Shown piece after piece: positions 23,701-38,700 of a DNA stretch of 64,000 nucleotides. The position numbers and the translations under genes were made by a program. A model generated the notes under the pieces. That model made no database searches. It worked only from the letters and a program-made list of their open reading frames with translations, and was not told the origin of the DNA. Source of the stretch: Agelaius tricolor (lineage: Eukaryota; Chordata; Aves; Passeriformes; Icteridae); contig JALJCS010000001.1 of assembly GCA_023055355.1 (NCBI GenBank), positions 23,063,881 through 23,127,880 of the forward strand. The letters are read 5' to 3'. How positions within the stretch are numbered: the stretch's first letter is position 1; every line of letters begins with the position of its first letter.

Positions 23701-26700
23701 ATTGATTTTCTGATTAGACTATTAAAATTAGAAAAATGGCACAAAGATCATTAAATTGTTTCAACAGCTGCAAGATATCTGAGCATCTATCTATTTTACT
23801 TGCACTACAGTTTGCAAAATGGGTAAAAACCTCTTGCTTATAAGCCAAAAATTTATAGTTTAAGATTGCTTTCACGCAGAGGAAATACTGTTTATGGAAT
23901 TAAGCTTAAAACTATGCCAGCAGTTTTTCCTCTGTTTTATTGCAATTATTAGTATCATCTACATAATAACTTATGCACAAGCTAATGATCTTTATGCAGA
24001 CAGAATTTGAATTTATAGTAACATTTGTCTAAACTATTTGGACTTGGTGTTTAGAGCATTTTGAATTCATGTTATGTTTCATATCCAAGCCTTTAAAACA
24101 AGCAAAACCAGAACTTCAGTAGTAATAGATCATTCATTTTAGATGCCAAAATGTATATATAGTCATGTTTTCACACAGAACATCATTTATTACTGGCAAT
24201 CTACATTACCTATTTTTAATCCAAAAAGCCCCCATGTATCAGGGCTCAATTTCAGCTCCCTATTACTGTGGACAGACATGACACTTCAGAAGTGCAAGGC
24301 CACAAGTTTGAGTGTTTGTTCTGATTTACCTCAGGAGGTTTGAATTCTTCAATCCCGCCTTCCATTTTCTGTTTAAGTGCACTGTTTACTTGCTTAGCAT
24401 TTTGAACCTTGGTCAAAAACAACAAAGTTAATCAGCTCCACAAAGAAAGTTGGTCACTTTACACATTTATCTTCACTAGGATTGCCACAAGTGTACCTCC
24501 TAAGTTAAAAAGAGAAATATTATGGTTTAAGGCTTCACTACTTTTAACTGTTTCAAAAAAAACTTTAAAAAACCAAAACAAAACACATCAGTTTAGTATA
24601 GAGAAAAAAATTAAGCCAGTCTTTCAGAAGAACAGTTTGTTTGCAAGAATATTAAAAGCTGTTCACAACAAGTAATTTTTGATAAGATGCATAGGTTCTT
24701 GAAGAATTAAGAATACTCTAGACACAAAACTTCATTCTTAGACATGTGAGATGTATTGCGTATATTATTAACTTCTTCCTTCTTAAAAAAAAATAAATTC
24801 ATGAGATGTTTTCAGTTAGTTCCTTCTGACAGATGCTTTTCATTGACCTGAGATCATTCTAATTTAATTAGGGGGGATTCTTGAAATTATTTTAAATATT
24901 TCTTAGTTTTGAAAAAGAGACCTTCCAAATTGTACATATACACATCTTTGAACCACTTAAATCTGACATTGATGCACATAACATAGGTAAGAAAATAGTT
25001 TTGCATACTATGGTGCACAGCTATTACAAGGGTTCTTAAGCATGGACACAAAAGCAGACAACTCAGTGGGAGATTCCAAAGGCTGCATCTCTGAGATCAC
25101 TGCAAGAAAAGAAAAAAAAAAAGAAAAAAAGAAAAAAAAGAGAAACACAACCTCAAGGCTGAAACTCACCTACACTTAAGGCTAAAGAGTGAAACCCACC
25201 TATGCTATTTAGCCCCAGAGTCCTGCTGTGACAGAAAGAAGCTTATTTCTCCTGTAAAAGAACATAAGGTAGCAAAAACCCCATGAAAAAAAAAAACCCT
25301 CCATGATTTTGCAACATGGCAGTTCTATAAGGAGGCAGAAATTCCAGAAGATGAGCCTTGGCTCTGTAGCCCCATCGCTCCTAGAAAGCAAGCATGCACA
25401 TAACTACCGTACCCTTAGAAGCTGAATAATTACATGGTTCAACTTTAAATGCTAAAATTTAATTTCTTCATGCAAAGGGCGCAGGCAATTTTCCTCTTAA
25501 AGGTGAAGACTAAAAAGCTTTTCTAAATTTAATAAGAAGTAGAAAACTTATCAATTCAAACAGAGAAATAACTAGGTCCACACATCTAGGTTCCACACAC
25601 CTCTCATACTTTCATAATTTGTGGGAAAGGACATCCATAAAAAAAGCTACAATTTAAAGCATAACAAATGTAACTTCCTCTGCTCCATTGGTCTCGTTTT
25701 TGCTTTTCAAACAAATACTTCTAACAAAGTCAAAAAAAAAAATTCAAATCAAATGTGACTTTTGATTTTTCCTGTTCCCAAATCTGTAGCACTGTTTTAA
25801 TGCTACCCTTTTTTTGAAAAAAGTAAAAAGTAATCTTGCTTCATTTTATCCAAAAGAGCAGATGAACGTAAAAAACAAAACTGAAGAGCAGCTACTATCC
25901 AGCATTTGTGGTGATAACTGTGGAACAAAACAAGGAAGACTCACATTAAAGAAGTTTCAGAATCTTCACAGAATCTAAAGAAGTTTCAGAATCTTCAAAA
26001 CCATTACAATCAGAACAATCTGAGATAAAAAAAAAAAAACAAACCAAGACCAATAACCCATGGTACCTGTCGCTTTAATGAGATTAGTTCCATATCCAGC
26101 TGTCTAAGAATTGTGTTGGCTGCATTGGGACTACAGGAAACAGCTATCACATCTTCCTGGGTCAGGTACATGCCTTTGGGTGGCCGGCATTTGGAACGCT
26201 GGGAATGGTGGCGATGCTGCAAGCTCTGATACTCTCTTCTACCCAGACCTATTTTGCTGGTCTGAACAGGCTGCTCATTATTGCCCTTTAATTTACAAGA
26301 AATAAATCATTAAAGAATAACAGTATCTTGTATACAAGTTTACTAAAAAGAATGAAGTATCAGATAGCATTGTAATGTCATATTTATGACAAATAAAACC
26401 TAAGCTAACATCCTCCTTCGCATGTAGTATCCAACTATAGCTTGCAGATGAGTTGATGGAGCATACCAGTCATCTGCTGGATAAGCCTGCATTACTCTGA
26501 GAAAGGTCAGTTCTCAAAACTTTTTTAATATGGCCACAAATACAGTAAGTGGTATGGAAATCCCAGTCTGAATACTGTGACAGAGGGCAAACATTATGGA
26601 TCTCTTACATAAGCAATATAAATGTATGTATCTCGCTTTTAAAACAAATAATCAGTGACTTTACACATTTATTTCTGATCAGATACGAAGAATTTGGGCA

Positions 26701-29700
26701 AATACTAAAGGAGAAGAATGAAAAATTCAACTAGGCCAGGCAAGAATGCAAAATTACATCTCTCCCTGCTGTAAGCACTCTCCACAAAGAGACTGTACTG
26801 TTTGGTTTGAGGGGATGGGGAGGAGCTGATTTGGGATTTGGAAGAGAGAGTATGGACATACCCCTGCAGTCATTATAAAAATCTATGTAATTTAGAAAAC
26901 ATGGGCCTTGATTATTTGCTTCTTTGGAAGGAAAAGGAATGGCAAAGAGGAAATTAAGTCTTTGTTTTGGTATGTATGGGCACCTAAACATTCTCTGCAT
27001 GTATGTGACTCCCTCAGAGCAACTGAGTAGTTTCCCTATAGGCCAGGAGCAGAGACACAAAAATTACTTTCTCTGCAAGGATATTCTAATTCAAAGGAAT
27101 GCTTAGTACCAGAACAGAAAGAGAACTCAGGCTTTTCCCTACTTCAAGCAGCTCCCTACTGCTCCTGCCTGCTGGCATCCATGCATGTTAAGAGGAGGTG
27201 GTCATCTGATCACAGTAACTGCAAAACCAAGTGCAGCAGCCTTTATTATTATCATTATTATTATTTTCTGTAGTAGTAGTGCAGAGCAGCAAACAGAGTC
27301 TTGTTTTACTACACTTGACCTTGTGCCACATTCTCTTCCCCAGCTAATATAACATCTTAATCCAGCCCCCAGACTTCATAGAGGCCACCTTAAAAGCACT
27401 TAAGATATGTGCTCTTCCCCAGAAAACTGATATAGAGCATTACATCTTTGACATGTAAAAAATTCAAGGTTAAGTTTACTTCTGCCCTGTTTATACTTAT
27501 TTGGGTTTTGGTTCTGCATTGCTCTTTCAGTATGAAATTGCAGTTCCTGTGTGTTCAATCTGGATTTAAAGTGAAAATATTCTCTCATAATTTTGTCTTG
27601 CCAAGATAGAGAGCTTAGGTTATATTTGTTTTATCTGGTAACAGAAAGTTTCCATTGCTCTGTGTGCTCAAGCAGCCTACTCAGTTTATATTCTGCTTAG
27701 GAAGTGAAAGCATGCAAATCCTACCAGAACTATTAGATCACAAAATTATCTTGCGCAGATCCAAATAGCTCATCAGAAACTACAAATCTATTTGTCCTTT
27801 TCCTAGAAGTCTATCAACACACCACTTGCATTCTGGACTGCATGTCATGATTCAAACTATAACCAAGTAAATTGAGCAAAATAGCCCTTATTTAGACATG
27901 GCTAAGGCAGCAACTCTAATCATTAGATTGCAGGTACATTATTAGAACAGAGAAAAGTAAAAAGGTACATTATCAGACCACGTGACATTGCAAGTACTAT
28001 AAAACATGCCCATGTTAAAAAAGTAATCTTGAACTCTTTCACTGAAAGGGATAATTGTCCTTTTTCCCCTAAGGCCAGTAGATAAAGGGATACATCGAAG
28101 GTCACTGCAAAGCTCAGAACAGAAGCTAAACTTATCACTCTCTTACTCAATATTATTTTTGTGAAAAGTACAAAGTTTTATTCATAATCCTAGATACCCC
28201 TTCATGGGAGTGCTGAAGTTTTGCATAACCTCTCCTCTCACTCTTGAGAAGCATGAACTGGCTGACTTAGGAAGGTCACAAATGCTTAAAGTTGATAAAA
28301 GAAACAACTAAACACACACTTAAATGTGTTTTTCTACTCTTGTTCATAGATAGCTTAATGTTTAGAACAAGAACTCAAACTCCTAAAACCTGAACATACC
28401 CTGAACACAGCAGTCATCTGTAAAGCTAACAGTAAGTGCTCATTAGGACAAAAATGTTTTTCCTCTACATCTATTAGTTAAAAGCATCTCAGTAAAACCA
28501 CATATTAGTTGAAATGCATCACCTCATTGTGGCTTTGAACAAACAACAAAAGTTGTTCTTTGAAAAATGTAATTTAATTTTAAAATTCAAAGAAAACATT
28601 TTGATTCAAATAATTCACAACCAGTAAAACTGCAAACATATTAACCAGACTGAAGGAGGGCAAATACAACCTGTTTTACTAGGTTGTGAGAGGATACATC
28701 TCACCCAAAAATTGAAGAGCTCTCAGGACACAGTGGACGTAATGAGAGATGCATTTACAGCCACAAAATGGCAAAAATATATGATACAATTTTGTTTCAG
28801 TGAGAAATCATCAAGATCCTGACTACTTAAAGACCCAGGGAGTTCAACAGGTTGAAACTTAAACCTCTGTACTACAACTCAGTCTTCACAGTAACACATT
28901 CACTGAAAACAAACAAACTGACATTCACCATTAAGTTATCTGTTACCTCCTTTTTGGCTTCTTTTTTGGGATCATAATCACTATCATTTCCATCCATTGG
29001 ATGAGATTCTTCGACATCATCATCACTAAAGACAGATTATAAAAAAGCTGGTCACTTTATTACTTTTTAAACCCAAATCTAAGTATGTACCAGGGTAAGA
29101 GTTATCTACTTGAATTTATTTATTCTGAGAATATGGCATCTCAAATTGTTTGTAGTTTTCAAAAGACAGCTGTTATAAGCATGATTTTCTGTATTAAATT
29201 CTAGTAATTATTATGATAAACAAGCAACCACAAACCACAGTTTCAAAGTTACTTTAAGCAGTGCTGGTACTGCTGCCAAGAATTTTGGTGTCACCTTTCT
29301 TCAATTCAACCACTTGTGCCAGCATGAACATTTATGTGGCCAACTATATACCAAAGGTAGAAGTAACCTTTCATTTGCCCCATTAGTTTTAATAGACCAA
29401 TTTTCAAACCACTGCACCAGGTGAATAAACCCTTGCTGAAGTCTGTGGGGAGCATAGTGCATATGATGGGAAAACATGGGACTGCTTTTTCACCAATGTG
29501 CTTAAAATCTAGCAATTTAGTAGAGGGGAATCAAATTTACTGAATTAAATCAAAGAAAAGGTTAAAAAGAGAACAGTCAATTTGGAGCCCAATCCAGTCA
29601 TTCTGACAATATAATTACTGAATAAATTAATGCAAAAACAAACTAAAATTTCTAGTTATTACCAAACCCCTCCAAACTGCTATTTTAACAGCAAACTAAT

Positions 29701-32700
29701 TTTAGCTTGCAATTTTTCAGAAATAGAATCACTAAATAAGCATATGAACTTTAGATTCAGAAGTTATTCAAAATAACATATAATTAAAAAGACCCCTTTT
29801 GCTCCAGTTAAGCAATTTTCTATAGATATAAAATTACAGCTTCCCATATAAACATAGATTATATTACTTATACATGCTACACATATCACCTTTTAAAAAG
29901 TGTAAGTTAATTATTGCATATACTGAGCACAATAAAATTTTAATTTTATAATAACTGTGAGAAATGTTATTCCCTTCTATGCAAGACAACAAAACTACTC
30001 TGAGCTCTAATTCTCTCTGATAGCAGTTGTAAGTCTTCTAAAAAAACAACTTTATAAAAATTTTTGTTATAAAACAATGCATAAGCATTGAAACTGTTCA
30101 GCTCTTTATAGTGGTTGCACTTTGAGTTGTAGTTCCGTATTAGCTCAAAAATCCAAACCAAGAAACAAGTCCAACCCCTCCCACAAAAACACTCTCCTGC
30201 ACAGACAGTAACAGACTTTAGGGTGTAAATCCTTGTTTTTACAGTTATTCATTAAAACATTCCCATCTCCCATTACAACTCACACAGACTGGAGTGATAA
30301 AGTTCTTAAAGCACAGGTACCAAACCCCTTGCTAAAACCAGAGACAGCACAACAGAGGTTCAAACCTGAAACACATGGTTCACACGGAAACAATGGCTAG
30401 AAATTAGTTCACATCTCTACTTAGGAAGATTTCAGTCTCTGGTTAGCTACTTAAGAACATAAACTCACCTGTCACCTTGATTATTTCTATTAGCTAGTTT
30501 ACGAGCCTGACGATCCATCAAACTTGTTCTAGAGCGAGTTTTTTTCCAAGAATAGTAATATTTTACAAGGCTTGCAATGGTCTTGTCTGGGAGCTAGAAG
30601 AATTCATCAACAGATTAACTCTTTTAAAATTTAAAATTCCACTCAGAATTATAATTCAGCTCCATTTATAAATAAATAAAACTTTAAATAATAGTTTAAA
30701 TGCATTGGTAAGATTGAAAGGAGGGATGTATTTCATACACATTTTTGAAAAGGGGAGAAGGCTTTTTTCATTAGAGTGAAAAAGCTGCATGTCCAAGAGA
30801 CATGATGAAATTAAATTAAATCTCATATTCAAGGTTCTTCCTGAAGCTCTTACACAGAAATCAACATGAAATTTTAGCCCAAGAGGAGCCTTTGTTCTTA
30901 GTGCATCTGAGCTGTTTAATGCTTCTGATTAAAATATTACTTTACCATTTGCTGGATCCTGTGAAAGCTCTTTCCATGGAAGCTAAATGCTTGTTCAAAT
31001 AGGACTTTATCTTCAACTGTCCATTCATCAGGGAAAGGAGTGAAGTTAGGGAGATCCGCAAGGGACTTCTCAATATTGTGTTTATGCCAGAACAACATGC
31101 CGAGAGCCTTTGAAAAGAAATAATCCCTCTTTGGATTTAGTCAATTTTCTAAAACATTGAGACAAGTTAAATAAAAACAGGCAATTTATTTGTTTGAAAT
31201 AAAATTTGACTAGCAGAATCCCTTCTCAAAATGCATTTACAATTTTATTGGCTCTTTACTATAGGTTACAAAATTCTCTTTGGAGACAGTGGGCAAATCT
31301 ATACTTTATTAATGGTATGAAAGCCAGACAATTTAAGGTTGGCATGGCAGCAGTAATTCTAGAGCAGCTTGAACTAGGCTGAGAGGCTCAAATCTGACCT
31401 GCTTTCTTACTTTACAGGCATATATCACCTACACAGCTCCTTATAGGCCTTTATTACCAGCCCACTCAAGAAAGAAAATAAAGATACTTTTAAGTATTAA
31501 TACTTTTAAATAAAAATACTTTTCAGTAGCTGGAGGATCATCCAAAATGCAAGTCTGAAAGTTCAAAGTGAGAGTGGTCTTTCTATAACTCTCCAATCCA
31601 CAAATAACAGCATGGCCACTTTGTCATGTGCACCTAATAAGGAAGGGAAATTTAAATATACTTTCTTTTACAATTTCATTTCTAGACAGTCTAAAAGGAT
31701 TTGATGTTCATTGGACTTTCTGCCAGAGAACCACAGGCAGATTTGATGCCAAGATTTGGGCATGGGAATTGGGCAATGTAATCCACTCAGTTTCAATCAC
31801 ACAGCACAGACATGATCACCAGGCATCTCTCCAACCCCCTGATTTCACATCTTCTGACAACCTGGACACAGCAAACTCTGCTCTTGTTAAAATGGCAAGT
31901 GACAAACACCTCTTGCAAAGAGAATTTCTGTTCCATTGTGAGGAGTCTACAAGTGTTTTGTACCAGAAGTTATTTTGGAAATCCATCTCTTGGAGACTTG
32001 AGATCCATCAGTTCCTCCTCTTGCCTAACAGAAGTCAAGGCATAAAGAAGTAACACCAAACCACAGGTATATTCTAGACATTGTAACACTGGCAGCCTCT
32101 TTGTCAGACAGCAGCTGATGAGCAAGCTTCCATCCTCCAAAACTTGATCATACAACTTCTTTTCAATCGTACAGCAAATATTTTTTTTTGCAACAGGTAA
32201 TCTCACTTTTACACAGATTGGTTAATTGAAGAATTTATGAAGAATTTTGTGATAGAACTACATGAAGACCAGCAAAGTTTTATCCTTACTTTTTAAGGAA
32301 TGGTGGCCAAAGGCTGTTAAATAAAAAGTGAATTTGTTTGTTACTTTCAGAGCTAAAACTTGAGCCTGTTCTCCTGCCTCTGAAAAAATCCACTCAACTG
32401 AGGTTGGTTTTCAGGTTTTTTTCAATATGAAAGAAACCTTTTCAGTGCCTATCAATTAATGGTTCAAAATTGTACCATATTTGCATTCTAATGTTAAACT
32501 TTAAATTTGTAAGCTGCTTCCCTAAGAAACTCTTTAGCTAAATATACACACACAAGTGCATGACATGCCCAGTGTATCAAGAAACATACCAAACCTTTCA
32601 AAAGTGCACATTACAAGCTGAGCATGTCATGAAAACAAAGAGCTCAATCTTTTGCAGAGAATCCAGACCACAACTGTATGCAGATCCATTTAACTGCAGT

Positions 32701-35700
32701 GTTTGCTGCCGTGCCTGAAGAGAAACAGTGTTAATTAATGGTAACCAAGGGGAAAAATAAGAGTTGTGTTATAGTTTTATATTTAAAAAATCCTTTAAAT
32801 GAGCACTCTCATTCAACAGCACTTACCTGTTCCACATTGTATCCATGTTTTTCCTTTGCTATTGCTATATATTCATCCACTGTAACAAAGCAATGTCAGA
32901 ATTACTCTTTTATAATTTTAGTTCTGCTCTACGACAGAATTAGCCATCTAACATGGGGAAAGAGTCTCCCCATGCTTTAACACACTGCATAGGCCCAGAT
33001 CCCCCAAAATATTAAATATACTCACAGCTTTATTAATAATAAATAAACCCACTGACCATTACTAAACATTTAATTTTATAAACTTTTTACACAAGCTAAT
33101 TCTCTTTCACATTTTTACTACAACAAAACCACAGAGGCTCATAATTTATTTAGTTAAAGCAGAGACTAGCTGGTTATTGAAAGGCTATGCCTTTTTGGAA
33201 CCCCCTTCTGGGTTAGCTTTAAATTTAACTACTTCTACTGCTTGTATTCTCAAACATGTTGAAAATTACAGCAAGAAGATCCTGTATCAATGATTATGCA
33301 TATCCTCAAGATTACTATAGCTTTCACTAACCAATATGGATTTTAACTATGACACAAAGTCAGTTTTCAATAGAAAATATGAAAATTCAATACTTAGATA
33401 ATGAAACTAAGGTATAAAATTTAAAAAAAATCATATTTAGCAATATTAGAGTCAGCTTTGAGTTGAACACTTTTCATCATTATGAAATTAGGTCCCACTT
33501 TTTATTTTTAAACAAAATCTTTTCCTATTCACCTTCTAGAGCTCAAAATTAAGTGGCAACTAAATAGGTGAAAGGAAGTACTATCAAGAAGAGGAAATAA
33601 TGAAATCCTCCTTCTTCAAATGGACAAGGGATATCCCTGCCATGCACTGTTGCTGCAAAGAGTTAATTATACTTTAAAGGAATGAAAAAAGTGTTTAATA
33701 ATCACAGCTGTATTTTATTTCTAACCGTTCTGCAGTAGTTGAAGGTGCATTCCCTCAAACAGAGGGACACAAATCTCTAACTACTGGTATTAGATAGAAA
33801 CTGTCCTGAGGATGAGGTTCTCATGGTTGCATCCTCAAAGTTTACTCCCCTATATTACATATGGGAAATTCTAACACAGGAAACAAGTTTAAACTAGATT
33901 AAACAGATAACTGATCACATTTAGTCAGATGACTCCGGTATTTCGGGTCACTCCTAAAGGGAAAAAATGTTTGGTTTTTCCTTCTGTGACAACAGTAATA
34001 ATTTCCCCTTGCAGTGGGCCTCAACAAATCTTTTCTAAATTCATCCACTGCAACTCCTTCTCCCAGGAATTTAAAGCAGCAAGTTCCTCATGTTCAGATA
34101 TTTTAATCTTTAATTAATAACAAAAGGTTTCACAGACAATGATGATGATAGTACAAAATAGGCAATATGATTTGAAACAATGATTTTACTAGCATAAGAG
34201 AAGATCATCTTTGCTTTATCTGGAGCTCTCTAAATAAAGAAAAAGAAGCTTTGTATTTAATTATTTGCAGCTTCACTGTGTGTAAAATAAAGACCAAACA
34301 GGCACACCAGAAATAATTATTTAGTTTACTTAAGCCCCCAAATTCCCAAGCAGGCAAGGACTTACACTTGGCATCAGGAATATTATGATATGGAGACCAT
34401 ACAAGCATCCCTCCATTATCTTTATCAGTGTATTTTGTGGCACCTGTAAGAAATAATTCACAATTAATTCCTGAAGATATCAAATGGCTGAATCTGAACA
34501 CTACTCTTAGGATGTTCAAGTACAACTAAATATTAGACAGTATCCTGGTTACCACAATTAAACCACTGAAGTGCATTGCTTCAGTTGGAAGGAATCTTTT
34601 CTAGTTCCAAACCTCTTGCCATGGGCAGGGACACCTTCCACTTGACCAGGCTGCTCAGAGCCCCATCCAGCCTGGCCTCGAACACTTCCAGGGATGGGGC
34701 ATCCACAGCCTCTCTGGGCAACCTGTGCCAGTGCCTCACCACCCCATAATGAGGAATTTCTTCCTCATATCTAAATATACCCCCTGTGGAGTTGGCAAAG
34801 ATGCAACTTTGTTCTCCTGAAGTTTGATTGTCTGCTAGGGCTCTAACGTTTATCACTATCATAGGAGGACTAGGACCTGCAGTGGTCAGTTAGACTTCCT
34901 TAAAACAAACAAAAATAGATAAGAGCTAGAATTCAGTCACCATCCCTGATCCCTTTCAAGAAGAAACTATACTAACAACTATACCAGAAATAATTCTGTT
35001 CATCTCTCTCTAGTTTTGATTTTTCTAATTTTATAATTTTAATACTCGTAGCCAACCCAATTGCACAGCTGGAGAAAGCAGTCAGACGTTAAAGTAGTTT
35101 TTGGTTTTGGTTTCTTTACCCCCACCTCAACGTAGCAAGGGAAGCAGTACAAATTACCCAACCCATCAGGACAGAGCAGTACTGATGCAAACACTGAAGC
35201 ACTACATCAGAGCATATGATTTTTGAAAATATGCTGTAAAAGAAACTCCCCAATACTGCAAAAACATTCAGTCAAGAGCCACTTTCCACTACTATTGCAC
35301 AAATGTAGTCTAAAACAAAGCCCCTTATAATCTATTTGTTCACAACAGTTTATCTCGCTAAGAAATTGCTCAACAATTGGATTTATATCTAATGCCAGTA
35401 TGAATTCCTTGAGTAATCACCCTCAGAGGAGAAATCCTTGCATCCTTATTGGAGAAGAACAGCTTTTTTTATTCAGTGAAACAAGTAACTTTTCACTCCA
35501 TTTTAAGCTTACACACTTTATATTTAGGCTCTACATCTTGTTTGAAGCAAACAGAAAACCAAACCCCGTGCTTTGGAAAAAAGAACAGTGCAGTGCTTTC
35601 CCTCTATGTACTATGTTTTATTGCTCTTCTCTCTTCAGTTTGGCAGTGTTTTGTATTTGCTATCATCTCTGCAATCTTGATCCATCACAACTGTGAACTT

Positions 35701-38700
35701 GAAAACAGTTAATTAAAGAACTCCTGCGCCTTTCCAAAATGAGATGTGTAAGGCAGATAACTTCAGTGCAGCATAAACTCTGTAACAGGTTAAGAATGTG
35801 CATACACTCATAAAGCACTAGGTTCAAGGCATAAGCACTACTAAACTCTGAAAGGCTTTTGGTATACAAGAACAAACTCCTCAATATAACATTCCACTTT
35901 AGAATAAAAAAGCATGACATTTTTAGTCATTAGGAATGCAAGACTTCATGAAGAGCAGGGCAAGCTGTTACAGGCACAACATTTCTCATGTCACAAGTAA
36001 ATGACCACTATCCTGAACTTCATTCTAGCTAAAGTTGAGGAGAAAGCAGGATGACCAGAGAACGTATTAGAGTCTCAGGTTATGAGGAAAAAAAGTCTAA
36101 ACTTGAGATATCTGCAGACAACTGAAATATCATGGATATTACCAGATACTGAATACTCAAGTACTAAAGCAAAAAAAAAAAAAAAAAAAATAGTTTCAGA
36201 GTTCTTGTGCCTGCAGGAGATCATGTATGTGGTGACACTCCCCTTATGAGGTATGACCCTCACATGACAAACGAGCAACAACCACCAGAACATCCCTTTT
36301 CAAAGCAGTGCTGTGTCCCCAGCAGGAATCAGACATCTGCTTCCATTCAGGTGGCACCTTCACACTGCCAATAGAAAAGCCAGGATGACAAAGGAATAAT
36401 GAGATGCATACAGGTAGCTTGAAGGAAGGCACCCTGACCTCAGCATGGCATGTCCCTGGCTGTAGGACAGGGATCTCTCCATCTCTGATGCCTTGAGAGG
36501 CTGATCTGGAACAGACACTAGACAGATTTAAAGAAGAAAGTAGGTATTTATTAAAAGGCCTCAATGGATACACCTTGGGCAGTACAAGAGTCTGGCCAGG
36601 GCTACACCCAAGAAAGACCCAAAGCGGTCACAAAATGGACAACCGCTCACAAGGTTTCACACTTTTATGTTTTAGTCCATTTGCATATTGAGGTTAATTA
36701 GAGCTTCAGGTTATGAAGTCTCATCCTCCTTGTTTGCTCCCTTCAATTCACTGTAGTTTATGCTTTCTGGGCCTGAAGCTTGTAACCTTGGTTCCTTGCA
36801 TCCTTGGTTCTCAAGCTGGAAAAGGATTGTTTTGTCTAACTCCCCTGTGAAGAGAACTTACTAACACTTAATATGAAGCTCAGAGCTACACATCAAGGCA
36901 GCACAGAATCTGAAAAACATGAAAACTAAAACTTAAGGCATAATCTCCATATGCAAGACCACGACCTACCTTCCTGGGAACTTCCTGCCTGTGCTTTGTG
37001 CCCCAAGCACTCAAGGAAGCAGCCCTAACCCAAAAGAGGCTGTGTTACACCTCAAGGGCAACACAATCTTTTTTACAAGGGAGGGGGCCTGGATATACCC
37101 TGCAACATGTTAACCAAAGTGTTTTAGAAGACCTGTAAGCCAGTAAGGAAGAGAAGGACCAAGAGCTACATCTGAAGAATAACAAGTCTCCCTCTCCCCA
37201 AAACACACCTCCAAGCCACTGAGGAAGAGGCTTCTGCACTTCAGCTGCTGCACCCCTCTGCCAGTACCAGTCAGGAAATGCAGCCAGCTGAAGGTGACCA
37301 ACAGGCACTCTGCACCACTTCCAGAACAGAAATCATAGCAGCAAACTGACCCTCTCTAAAGTGCAGCTTCACATTAGAAGTTGGGTATGCACAGCTGGTG
37401 CAGCTCTATGCAGGATTCCAGGTACTGAGAATAAGGTGATCTTCCAGAAACATACAGGACACAGTGAGGGCATTGCAGGGCAGCATGGCAATTTAAAAGT
37501 ATGTTGGTTTCCAGCAGAAGATGTACCTTCCTCTGCTTAAGACTAAGCCTTCCCCACACCATTTAATAATTTCAATTTTAAAAAGCCTGTTTTCCTATTA
37601 GAAGACTAGAGAGAGAAGTTATAAAGACATACAGACAAATGCTTTCCTAAGTGACCTTAAATGGTATAAAACATTCTTCTTGACAGCCCCAACTCCATCC
37701 CTGAAAAGAGGGTAAATGGGAAATTAAGTATTTCAGCATTAAGTAGGCAAAATTCATACTAAAACCATTGTGAAGTCTAAATCTGAGTAGAATAAAACTT
37801 CTCTAGCAGTTCTCTGTGGGTGACACAACAGAGTGGTGCATTCTCTACTGCGATTTCCAAAAGAATGCAAACAACCCACAATATAGGGATACCAGCTTTG
37901 TAACATCCCATTGGATCTATAGGTGGGTCAGAAAGCACAAGCAGAAAAATTTTCACCAAAAATATAAAATACTATAGGAAAACCAGGAGGAGGAGACAAA
38001 AATCTGCATGCAAGAGATGGTATGTTAACTCAGTAAATTAGATAAAGTAAAAAAACAAAGTTTACTTATTAAAATTGTTTCTTGCAGTGACAAAATCGCT
38101 CTCATTGCTGTAACAGTTGGTGACAATTAAAAACTCTACTTCTCTTAAGCTGTATCTGAAAGTTTGCTTGTAAAAGTAATATGGTGTGGAGGGGGCAAGA
38201 GTACACTAACGTGAATTTTGCGTAATTGCTGCTCCCAACCACAATCCACTTCTTCCATGAGACACAGAAAAACAGTGGCACTTTTTCTTTAAAAAAATGA
38301 TCTTGTTTTACACATAAATTTTTAAAAAATGCTTACTGCCATCACATTAATCATGAATATTTTGTTCCTCAGTGTATTGTTGTAGAGCATTGCTTATGGC
38401 TATTTTTCAAGACAGGCTAAGTGAAACCCAAGGATTTGGTATTATTCCACTCATTTTAGTATTTTGTAGGTTTATCAGGGCTGACTTTCATGTCTTAGAG
38501 TTATATCTACTTTCATCCATCATTGATTCCCTTCTCCCACCTATTTATTTCAAGGGGCTTAAAAAATAGCACTCAAGAGTACTGCAAATAAACACATACT
38601 CTAAAATATCTGATAAACCCTAAAAAAAAGGCATTAGAACAATTCCAAGAAGAAACATAATTAAAGACAATCAAATACTGTGCTATGTCCATATATACAA

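Noticed and set aside
34581..34862. 93-codon minus-strand frame with a [19 protein letters not shown] segment
   Set aside because: It is a decayed CR1 reverse-transcriptase C-terminus, not a host gene.
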